Shown: in pieces, positions 1-7,015 of the stretch
Numbering within the stretch: position 1 is the first letter of the stretch
How the letters are laid out: each line of letters opens with the position of its first letter
Assembly: GCA_003219345.1 (NCBI GenBank)
Contig: QHOP01000211.1
Location: 1 to 9,145, forward strand
Length of the DNA: 9,145 nt
Source: Verrucomicrobiota bacterium
Lineage (GTDB): Bacteria; Verrucomicrobiota; Verrucomicrobiia; Limisphaerales; AV2
Reading direction: 5' to 3'
The notes under the pieces: model-generated
The model's input: the letters and a program-made list of their open reading frames with translations, nothing else
The model's database searches: none
Told to the model about the DNA's origin: nothing
Translations under genes and position numbers: made by a program

Positions 1-1084
1 CGACCACAGGCACGAACACGTTACTCACGTGGTCGCCGAGCTTTTGGATGTTGGCGCGGCTGTTCTGGGCGCGCTGAACCACGGCGATGATTTGCGCCAG
101 CGCCGTGGCTTCACCGGTCGCAGTAACACCCATCACCAGCCGGCCGTTCTGATTTGCAGTGCCGGCGTAAAGTTTCGCGCCCGGCGCTTTGTCGATGGGC
201 GCCGATTCACCGGTGAGCATCGACTCATCCACAGCCGAACTGCCTTCAATGACTTCGCCGTCGGTCGGCACGCGGTCGCCGGGCTTCAAAACGACCTGGT
301 CGCCGACGCGCAGTGATGCGGCCGCGACTTCGGTTTCGGTTCTGTTGACATCGAGTTTTCGTGCGGTCTGAGGAGCGAGGTTCATCAAGGCGCGAAGCGA
401 ACTCGCCGCCCGCGCGGTGACGAGCGCTTCCATGAAATGCCCCGTGCTGACGAGGGTGACGATGGCCGCGGCCTCCATGAAGTAGAGATGGCCGGGCGCG
501 CCGGTCAGCAAACCCCAGACGCTGTAAGCGAACGCCGTGCTGGAGCCGAGCGCCACGAGTGTGTCCATGTTCGAGCTGCCGCGCTTGAGCTGGCTCCAGG
601 CCCCGCGGAAAAAGCGCGCGCCACAGACGAGCATCACCGGTGCGGAGAAGGCGAACCCGACCCACTTGAACCGGTCGCGCTCGCCCCAACCGAAGACCCA
701 TTCGCCGAGGATGAGCGGCAACGTAAGCACCGCGCCGACCAACACGGTAAATTTCCATTCGGCCATCGGTGACCGATCCGGGGGATGGCCATGACCACAA
801 CTCACCGTCGCGACCGGGGCCGCATCGTAGCCGGCAAGTTTGATGGCGCTGACCACTCGTTCCACATCCGGCTCAGCGCGCGGGTTCCAGCGGACGGTCG
901 CGCGCCCCTCTTCCAGGCGGACTTCCGCGCGGGCGACTGCCGCCACGCCTTCGATCGCCTCGGTGACGTGCCCTGCGCAGTTTTGGCAATTCATCCCGCG
1001 GACGATGAACTCGGATACGGCGAACTCGCTGGTGGTCGAGTCGCCGGAATGGTTTTCCGTTTGAGGGCGCATAAACCGATTCAT
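1..1084 (-). CDS. Heavy-metal (probably copper) translocating P1B-type ATPase, N-terminal part
   Basis: Reading the minus strand from ATG 1084 gives 361 codons without a stop, running off the window edge. The product is an inner-membrane pump that would export metal ions using ATP. A heavy-metal-associated domain spans about residues 24-90, with the metal site GMNCQNC (Cys33, Cys36). Four hydrophobic segments follow (about 112-131, 141-160, 172-192, 201-220), including NMDTLVALGS, which is typical of P1B pumps. The actuator domain shows KPGDRVPTDG and DESMLTGES, with the TGE phosphatase loop at 291-293. The metal-selecting CPx motif, the DKTG phosphorylation site and the ATP-binding domain lie outside the window, so copper is an inference from the N-terminus. 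A short Cys/His stretch (SCGHGH, 95-100) after the HMA domain may add metal binding. An in-frame ATG at 1072 is an alternative start; neither start has a well-spaced Shine-Dalgarno sequence. Confidence 0.93.
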   Translation of the reverse strand, partial: MNRFMRPQTENHSGDSTTSEFAVSEFIVRGMNCQNCAGHVTEAIEGVAAVARAEVRLEEGRATVRWNPRAEPDVERVVSAIKLAGYDAAPVATVSCGHGHPPDRSPMAEWKFTVLVGAVLTLPLILGEWVFGWGERDRFKWVGFAFSAPVMLVCGARFFRGAWSQLKRGSSNMDTLVALGSSTAFAYSVWGLLTGAPGHLYFMEAAAIVTLVSTGHFMEALVTARAASSLRALMNLAPQTARKLDVNRTETEVAAASLRVGDQVVLKPGDRVPTDGEVIEGSSAVDESMLTGESAPIDKAPGAKLYAGTANQNGRLVMGVTATGEATALAQIIAVVQRAQNSRANIQKLGDHVSNVFVPVV

Positions 1085-1117
1085 CTTTCCATGCCGGCGG
1101 CCACAGTCAAATTCACG

Positions 1118-1147
1118 TTGACCAGTGGCGTGGCTTTTCACTAAGTT
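1118..1147 (+). promoter_or_regulatory. Possible promoter of the DUF5069-like gene
   Basis: The 104-bp region 1085-1188 lies between two divergent genes and should hold promoters for both. On the plus strand, TTGACC (1118-1123) and TAAGTT (1142-1147), 18 bp apart, are a weak match to sigma70-type -35 and -10 boxes, about 40 bp before the ATG. No convincing minus-strand promoter or metal-regulator operator for the ATPase was seen. Short matches like this occur by chance. Confidence 0.25.
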
Positions 1148-1176
1148 AACCGCCGTCAATCGCATTAACAAAACCG

Positions 1177-1182
1177 AAAGGA
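1177..1182 (+). promoter_or_regulatory. Ribosome binding site of the DUF5069-like gene
   Basis: AAAGGA ends 6 bp before ATG 1189, which is good spacing for a Shine-Dalgarno sequence and fixes this start. It is the clearest ribosome binding site in the window; the minus-strand genes have weak or none. Confidence 0.7.
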
Positions 1183-1188
1183 CATTTT

Positions 1189-1632
1189 ATGGCTAAAATC
1201 GTTCCACTGATCAGTTCGGGAGTCGCCGGGCCGCTGGGAGTGTTGCACCTGCCGCGCCTCTGGTTGAAGGTGTCGCTCGAATGCCGCGGCAAGCTGGCCG
1301 ACGGTTATCCGGGCATCGGCAAAGGCTACGACATGATGACGATCAACGCGCTGGGACTGAACGCGGATGCGGTGAGGAAATTCATCAGCGACTCGAAACC
1401 GACCTACGCGCAGTTTGAAGCCTGGGTCAAAAAGCAGCCCGGAGTGAAACTCGACAAAGCGACCATCTACAAGCACAACTCAGCGGTCAGGGGCTACATC
1501 CACGATGACGGGACGCGCAAGGGCATCCTCGGCGCGAACGGAATTACAGACGAAGGCTCGGTGAATCCGGGCGCGGTGGACCTGAACAACCTCGACGACT
1601 GGTATGAGTTTCACCAGGCGGAACTGAGGTAA
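1189..1632 (+). CDS. DUF5069-like small protein of unknown function
   Basis: A 147-residue protein starting at ATG 1189 behind a good ribosome binding site. It has no signal peptide, no membrane segment and only one Cys, so it is probably cytoplasmic. The segments GPLGVLHLPRLWLKVSLE (residues 14-31), a GYD motif near 46-48, a Pro-Thr-Tyr-x-x-Phe-Glu-x-Trp-Val motif in the middle and the C-terminal LNNLDDWYEFHQAEL resemble what I recall of DUF5069 proteins, small proteins common in Verrucomicrobiota and Planctomycetota with no established biochemical role. The family name is from memory of these motifs and was not checked by a profile search. It is a single-gene unit, divergent from the metal ATPase and ending in its own terminator, so there is no operon context to suggest a function. 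Confidence 0.8.
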   Translation: MAKIVPLISSGVAGPLGVLHLPRLWLKVSLECRGKLADGYPGIGKGYDMMTINALGLNADAVRKFISDSKPTYAQFEAWVKKQPGVKLDKATIYKHNSAVRGYIHDDGTRKGILGANGITDEGSVNPGAVDLNNLDDWYEFHQAELR

Positions 1633-1654
1633 CGGTCGTCTCCTCGCCGTCAGT

Positions 1655-1692
1655 GCGTCGCTCGGATAAACCCCGGGCGGCGCTTTTTATTC
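1655..1692 (+). terminator. Intrinsic terminator after the DUF5069-like gene
   Basis: The arms GCGTCGCTCGG (1655-1665) and CCGGGCGGCGC (1673-1683) pair over all 11 positions, two of them G-U, around a 7-nt loop (ATAAACC). TTTTTATTC follows at 1684-1692. It begins 22 bp after the stop codon at 1630-1632. The T-tract runs into the stop codon of the convergent glycosyltransferase gene (1687-1689). There is no T-tract for the minus strand, so it should act in one direction only. Confidence 0.85.
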
Positions 1693-2409
1693 TTTCGGGA
1701 ACGTGGTAAATGGTGCCGGCGGCAGTCTTCGCTTTTGATACCAAGCCACTCCGATCAAATCGTAAACGCCGCGACCGAGCCGGTTCCACACGCCGTATTT
1801 GGAAACGCCTGCCGTTCGTTGTCGATGATTCACGGGAATCTCCCACGTCTTTATGCCGGCGCCGTGAACCAGGATCGGCAGGAAACGATGCCAGCCGTTG
1901 AACGGAAAGACCCCGTCGAGCGCCGACCGCTTGAACACACGCAAGGAACAGCCGGTGTCCTGAAAGTCCGCCTCGAACACGCTTTTGCGCGCCCAGCGGG
2001 CGATGTGTGAGGAGGCGCGGCGAAGCCAATTGTCTTTCCGATTGACGCGCACGCCGCAGACGAAGTCAACGCGCCCCAGCTCCGCAAGCATTTTAGGCAG
2101 ATCCACAGGATCGTTCTGCAAGTCGCCATCCAGAGTGGCGATGATCGCGCCGTTCGTCGCCAGAACGCCGGTCCAAAGCGCTGCGCTTTGACCGCTGTTC
2201 CGCGCGTGACGCAGTCCGCGCACCCGCGGGTCGAGCCGGTGCGCCTCCTGAATTTTCTCCCACGTCCCATCTCCGCTGGCGTCATCGACCAGGACCAGCT
2301 CAAATGCCCGTGGCTCCTTGTCCAACGCCTTGGCGACTTCGCGCGCCAGCGTCAGTACGTTGTCTTCTTCGTTGAAGACCGGAACGATGATGGAGATGTC
2401 AACCGGCAC
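1687..2409 (-). CDS. Family 2 glycosyltransferase, DPM1/polyprenyl-phosphate type
   Basis: A 240-residue GT-A fold glycosyltransferase that would transfer a sugar from a nucleotide donor, typically to a polyprenyl-phosphate or glycolipid acceptor at the cytoplasmic face of the membrane. The N-terminus SIIVPVFNEEDN (6-17) and VDDASGDGT (41-49) form the nucleotide-binding part. LDGDLQNDP (93-101) carries the DxD metal site (Asp94, Asp96). DTGCSLRVFKR (151-161) and the R-x-x-G-x-SKYG stretch (198-206) are typical of the dolichol-phosphate mannosyltransferase-like branch. There is no C-terminal membrane pair such as GtrB/ArnC have, so it is probably soluble or peripheral. The start is GTG at 2409: an in-frame TAG lies three codons upstream and no ATG is nearby. 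It follows the fusion gene by 63 bp and could be co-transcribed, but a direct link to the secreted proteins is not evident. Confidence 0.92.
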   Translation of the reverse strand: MPVDISIIVPVFNEEDNVLTLAREVAKALDKEPRAFELVLVDDASGDGTWEKIQEAHRLDPRVRGLRHARNSGQSAALWTGVLATNGAIIATLDGDLQNDPVDLPKMLAELGRVDFVCGVRVNRKDNWLRRASSHIARWARKSVFEADFQDTGCSLRVFKRSALDGVFPFNGWHRFLPILVHGAGIKTWEIPVNHRQRTAGVSKYGVWNRLGRGVYDLIGVAWYQKRRLPPAPFTTFPKE

Positions 2410-2423
2410 GAGGGCAGCCTAAC

Positions 2424-2457
2424 GGTTTAAAGTTCAAAGTTGAAGGTTGAAAGTTTG
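2424..2457. repeat. Tandem 7-nt repeat between fusion gene and glycosyltransferase gene
   Basis: Five consecutive units with a 7-nt period read GGTTTAA, AGTTCAA, AGTTGAA, GGTTGAA, AGTTTG, with consensus RGTTNAA; the last unit is short by one base. It fills most of the 63-bp intergenic gap. Its core (GTTGAA) is the same as the 8-nt units found inside the upstream gene at 5075-5147. Confidence 0.75.
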
Positions 2458-2472
2458 TTTCGATCTCCCCCG

Positions 2473-5400
2473 TCACTTGAGCGTCTTCAGATAAGCAAAC
2501 AGGTCGGACACGTCTCCCGGCTTCAACCCTTCCAGCAACCCTTCAGGCATGATCGAGAGCCGGGTGAAACCGGCGCGTTTAATGTTGCTGCGCGGCACGC
2601 GCTGGTCTTCGGTGTTCAGTTGGCGGAGCACAATCGCGTTGTCATCTTGAGAAACGAACAGTCCTTCGAGCACTTCACCGGCTTTTGTTTCGACCCGGAA
2701 CTGCCGGTAGCCCGCCTCCATCGCGGCGTTTGGCGTGAGGATGTTTCGCAGCAGGGCTTCAACACCGTTCGCGCCGGCGCCATCAAGCACCGGCCCGATC
2801 TTCCCGCCCTGAGCGTGAACACTGTGACAGACACCACACGTCGCGGTGAATACCTGCTCGCCGCGAGCCAGGTCGCCCGGCTTGCTCGCCAGCGCCCGGA
2901 ATTGAGCGAACTTCGTGTCCAGCGCCTTCGCTTCCGCCTCGGTTTGCAGCGGTGGAAGATCGCTCGTTCGCTCAATGTGCGCGGCGCCATGAAGGTTGCC
3001 CCATGAATCGCCAGTGCCGTGATAAAGTAGCGCGGGCGTCCCGCCTGTCAGTGTCGAGTCACGAGGAGAGACAGGCGAGACGCCTGTCCTACTTTCAATC
3101 GTAAGATTCGCCGTGGCCCGGATTTCATCGGATGAACGACAAACGTTCCAGATGCGAAACTCGGCGAACTCGCCCGCCGTGCCGCCGTTCGGATTCGAAT
3201 ATCCAACCTTAAGATGTTCGAAGTCGCGTTTCTCGACAGCCTGACTCATCACCTCCAGTTCGCCGTTGAGGTAGAGCCGAAACCGACCGTCACCGTCGCG
3301 CGTGAAGGCGACGTGCGTCCACGCCTCAGGCGCGATCGGTTTCGTCGCGATAACGATGTCATTAATCGCCCCCGCCCAGACGCGGAATCGGCCGTCGTGA
3401 AAATTGGCGTCGAGCGCGCCGGGACCGGCGAGAATCGAATCCTGGTTATTGATGCCCGGATCGAGTTTCACCCAGCACTCGACCGTGAACGGGCCGCGCA
3501 GCGTGATGTCTGTGTCCACGTAGTCGCCGTCGCCGCCATTGAGGCGCAGCACCGGCTTCATGGACGAACCCAGTTCTGCCACGAGCCGTTTCAACGCCGC
3601 ATCGCCGGGGGCAGATCCGGCGAGACGATCCACCGCTGCCTTGCGCAGCGCAGGCGTAAGCGAGGGCCAGACTTCGAGCAAGGCCGGAACCGCTGCATCG
3701 GATTTGGCGGAGGCCAGCGCGCTGACCGCTTCGCGACGCAACACGTCGTTGCCGCTCGCAGCAAATCGCCCGAACACATCCACGCGCGTCGAGCCTGTCT
3801 CACGAAGCGCGCGCAGGGCGGCGAGCTGACGTTCGGTGTTGGCGCCGGGTTTGGTCGCCGCCGCGGTCAGTTCGCTCTCCAACCCGGTCAGGTGGAATCC
3901 AGCCGCGAGCTTCGCGAGCAAGTCGAGGTTCGCGTCACTGGGATCGTTCTTCACACGTGCGCGGATTGTGTCGGTCAGCAACGGCGCGAGCGCGGCGTGG
4001 TCCGGCAGACGGCCGCGGCTGTCGTAGAGGAGGCGAAGGTTCGCCGGGTCGGCAAGGGCGGAGTTGAGTGCCGTGTTTGCAGCCGGTTCGTTCGGCACCG
4101 TTGCAAGGAGCAGCAACTCTTCGGAGGTCAGTCCGCGCTGGAACCGAGGCAGCAAGGCAGCCAGGCGTTTGGCTCCTTGCGTCCCGGCCATCGCAACGGC
4201 AGCAAATGCGCGGGCTGGCAGTTGCGCACGCGGCTCACCTGCCTCATTCTCGTCTAGCCAGGCGGCGGCGGCCGACGGGCGCTTCTCCAGCGCCAACCGG
4301 GCAAGATAGGACTCGAAAGAATCAAAATAGCCGCGCCATTTCGGGTCTGGCTCCATGGGGGACCGCGTCACCGCCCGGGCAAGAATAGACGCCACTTCAG
4401 TTGCGGGAGGTCCAAGTGTCGGCACCGGCTCCAGCAGTTCGTCGAGCAGTCGGATCGCCTCCTGGCGAACCAAACGATCGCTGTCTGCCAGACCGCGTTT
4501 GGCCAGTTCGAGTTGCCAACGGACGGGCAGGCGGGACGACTCCGCTACGGCGCCGCGGGCGACGCGCAACGCCTCTTTGCGCGCCGCTCGATGCTTCGCG
4601 GTCGCGAGGCTCTCGATTTGCGCCGGTCCAACCCTGCCCAGGCCTTCGAGACACCAAAGCGCCCGAATGCGCAAATCGACCGGCTGCGAATCATCCGTCA
4701 CGATATTGGCCAGTTTTGGCGCCAGCGAAACGGCGTGGCGATCCACGATTTCCTGCCAGGCGGCATTGACCTCCCACGTGTTCTCCGCGCCAAGGTGGTC
4801 GAGCAGGTCTGCGTCGGAAACCAGGTAAAGATTCGGAACGTTGGTGTCGTGCGGTTGCGACTCATGGCGCACACGCCAGATGCGGCCGCGGGTTTTGTCG
4901 CGTTCGGGATGGTTCCGCGGCACCTCGTTGTGCGAAATAATTTTGTTGTACCAGTCCACGATGTAAAGGCAGCCGTCGGGACCGAAGTGAATTGAAACAG
5001 GACGGAACCATGGGTCGCTGCTCAACACGAAGTCGGGCAAATGTTCGAGTCGCCAGCCGTTTCCGAACATATTCGTTGAACCGTCGAACGGTTGAAGGGT
5101 TGAAACGGAGACCGCTTCAACGGTTGAACGATTCAGCGATTCAACGCCTCGGTGGAGACGAATCACCTGAATCCTGCCGGTGATGGGATTGGCGATGTAG
5201 AACACATCGCGATACTCGCCGGGAAAACTGTCGCCGCCTTCGCTGTACGCGAGGCCGCTCAGGCCGGTGCCGCCCATCTCACGCTCGCCGAGCTTCGGGA
5301 AGGGCGGCGCGTAGGGACGCGGCACATCGTCGCCGCAGAGCGGATACGACGCGCCTTCGAGGAACGGCATCATCGGCCAACCCTGGTCGTTGGCCTCTTG

Positions 5401-6213
5401 AATGAAGATTTCGCCGAGACGGTCCACGACCAGACCCCAGATGTTGCACGGTCCCCAGCCGATGATTTCGAACCGTTTTCCGTCCGGAGTGAAGCGCGCC
5501 AGCTTCGTTTTGTTGAACTCGGTGACGTCGCCGTGCTCGGTTTTAACCTTCGAGTAATTGAACGCGCCCTGCGCCATCAAAATCCAGCCGCCCGGCGCGC
5601 GCGTGAACTGATGCGGAAAAAGGTGCGAATCTTCGATGCCAAACCCCGTCAGCACTGGTGCGAATTTGTCGGCGCGTCCGTCGCCGTTCGTGTCTTCGTA
5701 AAAACGAATCTCGCCGTCATATTGAACGAATGCGCCGTTTTTGTAAGGCAACAGGCCGAGCGGAATCGCCAGGCCTTCGGCGAAGGTGCGCGGTTTTTGC
5801 CGACCGGCGCGGGTCGGAGTGTCGAACACCAACACGCGGTCGCGTCCGCCGTGAGCGAAGAGCGCCTTCGCTTCGGCCGGCGCTTCGTTGGCGTCGAGCG
5901 GATACTCAAAGGCCGTCATCGTCCACATCCGGCCCGCGTGATCGAACGCGACCGTGACGAACTTGCCGCCGTCCGGCTCGGCGGCGACGAGTTCGACTTT
6001 GAAACCGGGCGGAACGCGGAAGGTGGCGAGTTCGGCTTCGGGAGATAGTGGGGATTGCTTGAGTGGCTGGATCGGAGGGGGCGCACCGACAAACGTGGCG
6101 TCCGCGAAAACGTTCTGGGTGAAGAGAAGAACTGCTACCCGCGAAATATGCGAAATGACGCGAAAACTGAATCTTACTTCGCGTTCTTTTGCGTGTTTCG
6201 CGGGCAGGATCAT
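2473..6213 (-). CDS. PVC-type secreted dehydrogenase-like / HEAT / LamG / cytochrome c fusion protein
   Basis: A 1246-residue secreted protein likely to oxidise a periplasmic substrate and pass electrons to its own heme. A weak signal peptide (about 1-37, possible cleavage after VFA) precedes a beta-propeller-like domain at about 62-455 resembling the PVC putative membrane-bound dehydrogenase family (TIGR02604 type), with DTNGDGRAD (174-182) and the VDWYNKIISHNEVPRNHPE stretch. Leu/Ala-rich helical HEAT-like repeats fill about 460-880. A LamG/concanavalin A-like domain lies at about 885-1085. The C-terminus is the PVC heme-binding domain (TIGR02603 type) with CGVCH at 1126-1130. ATG 6213 directly follows an in-frame TGA, and no later ATG or GTG was found before the mature domain. 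It starts 13 bp after the DUF1080 gene. Three repeat elements are translated within it, at residues 4-26, 356-380 and 1041-1063. The substrate is unknown. Confidence 0.93.
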   Translation of the reverse strand: MILPAKHAKEREVRFSFRVISHISRVAVLLFTQNVFADATFVGAPPPIQPLKQSPLSPEAELATFRVPPGFKVELVAAEPDGGKFVTVAFDHAGRMWTMTAFEYPLDANEAPAEAKALFAHGGRDRVLVFDTPTRAGRQKPRTFAEGLAIPLGLLPYKNGAFVQYDGEIRFYEDTNGDGRADKFAPVLTGFGIEDSHLFPHQFTRAPGGWILMAQGAFNYSKVKTEHGDVTEFNKTKLARFTPDGKRFEIIGWGPCNIWGLVVDRLGEIFIQEANDQGWPMMPFLEGASYPLCGDDVPRPYAPPFPKLGEREMGGTGLSGLAYSEGGDSFPGEYRDVFYIANPITGRIQVIRLHRGVESLNRSTVEAVSVSTLQPFDGSTNMFGNGWRLEHLPDFVLSSDPWFRPVSIHFGPDGCLYIVDWYNKIISHNEVPRNHPERDKTRGRIWRVRHESQPHDTNVPNLYLVSDADLLDHLGAENTWEVNAAWQEIVDRHAVSLAPKLANIVTDDSQPVDLRIRALWCLEGLGRVGPAQIESLATAKHRAARKEALRVARGAVAESSRLPVRWQLELAKRGLADSDRLVRQEAIRLLDELLEPVPTLGPPATEVASILARAVTRSPMEPDPKWRGYFDSFESYLARLALEKRPSAAAAWLDENEAGEPRAQLPARAFAAVAMAGTQGAKRLAALLPRFQRGLTSEELLLLATVPNEPAANTALNSALADPANLRLLYDSRGRLPDHAALAPLLTDTIRARVKNDPSDANLDLLAKLAAGFHLTGLESELTAAATKPGANTERQLAALRALRETGSTRVDVFGRFAASGNDVLRREAVSALASAKSDAAVPALLEVWPSLTPALRKAAVDRLAGSAPGDAALKRLVAELGSSMKPVLRLNGGDGDYVDTDITLRGPFTVECWVKLDPGINNQDSILAGPGALDANFHDGRFRVWAGAINDIVIATKPIAPEAWTHVAFTRDGDGRFRLYLNGELEVMSQAVEKRDFEHLKVGYSNPNGGTAGEFAEFRIWNVCRSSDEIRATANLTIESRTGVSPVSPRDSTLTGGTPALLYHGTGDSWGNLHGAAHIERTSDLPPLQTEAEAKALDTKFAQFRALASKPGDLARGEQVFTATCGVCHSVHAQGGKIGPVLDGAGANGVEALLRNILTPNAAMEAGYRQFRVETKAGEVLEGLFVSQDDNAIVLRQLNTEDQRVPRSNIKRAGFTRLSIMPEGLLEGLKPGDVSDLFAYLKTLK
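3027..3092. repeat. Palindromic element in the LamG domain of the fusion gene
   Basis: Two 23-nt arms (3027-3049 and 3070-3092) match as inverted repeats at 19 of 23 positions around a 20-nt spacer. The second arm also holds a perfect 8-bp hairpin, GACAGGCG-AGA-CGCCTGTC. The element is 66 nt, an exact multiple of three. On the minus strand it is read as residues 1041-1063 of the fusion protein, giving TGVSPV and the related TGGTPA. No target-site duplication was seen. I recall this kind of TGVSPV-encoding GACAGGCG-type repeat from other Verrucomicrobiota, but cannot confirm copy number here. Confidence 0.85.
5075..5147. repeat. Two facing 8-nt tandem arrays inside the fusion gene
   Basis: The left array (5075-5106) has four units: GTTGAACC, GTCGAACG, GTTGAAGG, GTTGAAAC. 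The right array (5116-5147) has four units: TTCAACGG, TTGAACGA, TTCAGCGA, TTCAACGC. GTTGAA and TTCAAC are reverse complements, so the arrays largely face each other across a 9-nt spacer. The stretch is translated on the minus strand as about residues 356-380 of the fusion protein, rich in Ser, Thr and Val. An 8-nt period does not match codons, so the encoded peptide is not a simple repeat. Confidence 0.8.
6138..6204. repeat. Palindromic element over the signal-peptide region of the fusion gene
   Basis: Two 27-nt arms (6138-6164 and 6178-6204) match as inverted repeats at 22 of 27 positions around a 13-nt loop. The outer 9 bp (CCCGCGAAA / TTTCGCGGG) are perfect. Within each arm a roughly 9-nt unit built on GCGAAA recurs. 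The element is translated as residues 4-26 of the fusion protein, the basic N-region before the hydrophobic core. Confidence 0.85.
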
Positions 6214-6226
6214 TCAGCGGGCTGGC

Positions 6227-6934
6227 TCACTTCGCCGGCAGCTCGCGCACCTTAATGTTTCTGAACCAACACTCGTCGTTGTGATCGGTCAACATAATGT
6301 GACCTCTAATCTTGCTACCGAACCCGGGCGCGTTCCTGAATTTGCTCGCGGCGACGGCGGCCTTCACCGCATCGCTGCCGAGTTCGTATTCGAGGACTTT
6401 CTTCCCGTTCAGCCAGTGCTCAACATGGTTGGCCCGGATCAAAACGCGAGAGCTGTTCCATTCACCGGCGGGTTTGAGCGGTTGGCGCGGAGACGGCGGC
6501 AGAACGTCGTAAAAGGACGCGGTGGCGTGCTTGGGACCGACCTGGCCATCTTCATTCGCCGCATCATCGATCATCTGATACTCGGGACCGGGCGCTGAAG
6601 GCCGGTCTTCGGTGACGAGATACTTGATCCCGTTGTTGCCGCCGGGACTGATGCGCCATTCCCAACTCAGTTCAAAATTGTCGAAGGTTTCGTCGGTTAT
6701 GATGTCGCCGCCATGCTCGCCGCCGACCTTTTTCAAAATGCCGTCTTCAACCTTCCAACCCTTGGCAGGCATCGTCTTCATGCCGTACCCGCGCCATCCA
6801 TTGAACGTTTTACCGTCGAACAAGGACTTCCATCCGTCGGAGTCGGTCTTCGTGCCGGCGCCAATCAACGAGATGCAGCCGAACAGGAGCGGGAGCAGCG
6901 TCAGAGAATGAATTAGCTTGCTTTGAGTTCGCAT
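6227..6934 (-). CDS. Secreted DUF1080 / 3-keto-disaccharide hydrolase-like protein
   Basis: From ATG 6934 the protein has 235 residues. It has a signal sequence of about 27 residues; LLFGC ending at Cys20 could be an imperfect lipobox, otherwise cleavage would follow about residue 26. The rest is one DUF1080 domain, a concanavalin A-like sandwich named for 3-keto-disaccharide hydrolase. Visible family motifs are GWKSLFDGKTFNGWRGYG (34-51), FELSWEWRISPGGNNGIKY (87-105), GPEYQMIDD (116-124), ASFYDVLPP (139-147), EWNSSRVLIRANHVEHWLNG (158-177) and GHIMLTDHNDECWFRNIKVR (211-230). Some family members act on or bind 3-keto sugars, but many are uncharacterised, so activity is inferred. An in-frame TTG at 6982 would add 16 residues ahead of the signal peptide and is less likely. 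It sits 81 bp after the cytochrome gene and 13 bp before the fusion gene, so co-transcription is likely. Confidence 0.92.
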   Translation of the reverse strand: MRTQSKLIHSLTLLPLLFGCISLIGAGTKTDSDGWKSLFDGKTFNGWRGYGMKTMPAKGWKVEDGILKKVGGEHGGDIITDETFDNFELSWEWRISPGGNNGIKYLVTEDRPSAPGPEYQMIDDAANEDGQVGPKHATASFYDVLPPSPRQPLKPAGEWNSSRVLIRANHVEHWLNGKKVLEYELGSDAVKAAVAASKFRNAPGFGSKIRGHIMLTDHNDECWFRNIKVRELPAK

Positions 6935-7015
6935 AGGCCGGGTGTTTGGAGATTTGTAGCTGGCGCGAAGGAAACCGGTCAAGCGTTTGTTCGCCGGCTG
7001 GCGATTCCGGCTTCC

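Noticed and set aside
246..800. Minus-strand open frame (184 codons) within the ATPase region
   Set aside because: The ATPase reads continuously through this stretch in another frame with clear P1B motifs; this frame gives an Arg-rich sequence without motifs.
1655..1692. Bidirectional terminator
   Set aside because: On the minus strand the hairpin is followed by a sequence without a T-run, so intrinsic termination in that direction is not supported.
3214..4257. Long plus-strand open frame (347 codons) opposite the fusion gene
   Set aside because: It lies wholly antisense to the HEAT/LamG part of the fusion gene and its translation is rich in Arg, Ala and Gly with no recognisable motif. Long antisense frames are expected in GC-rich coding DNA.
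5075..5147. CRISPR-like array
   Set aside because: Units are 8 nt and contiguous with no spacers, and the region is coding.
5152..6048. Plus-strand open frame (298 codons) opposite the dehydrogenase domain
   Set aside because: It is antisense to a well-conserved domain, has no recognisable family features, and its start lies within the fusion gene with no ribosome binding site or promoter context.
6935..6982. TTG start at 6982 for the DUF1080 gene
   Set aside because: It would place 16 polar residues before a normal signal peptide that begins with ATG 6934; TTG is also the rarer start codon.
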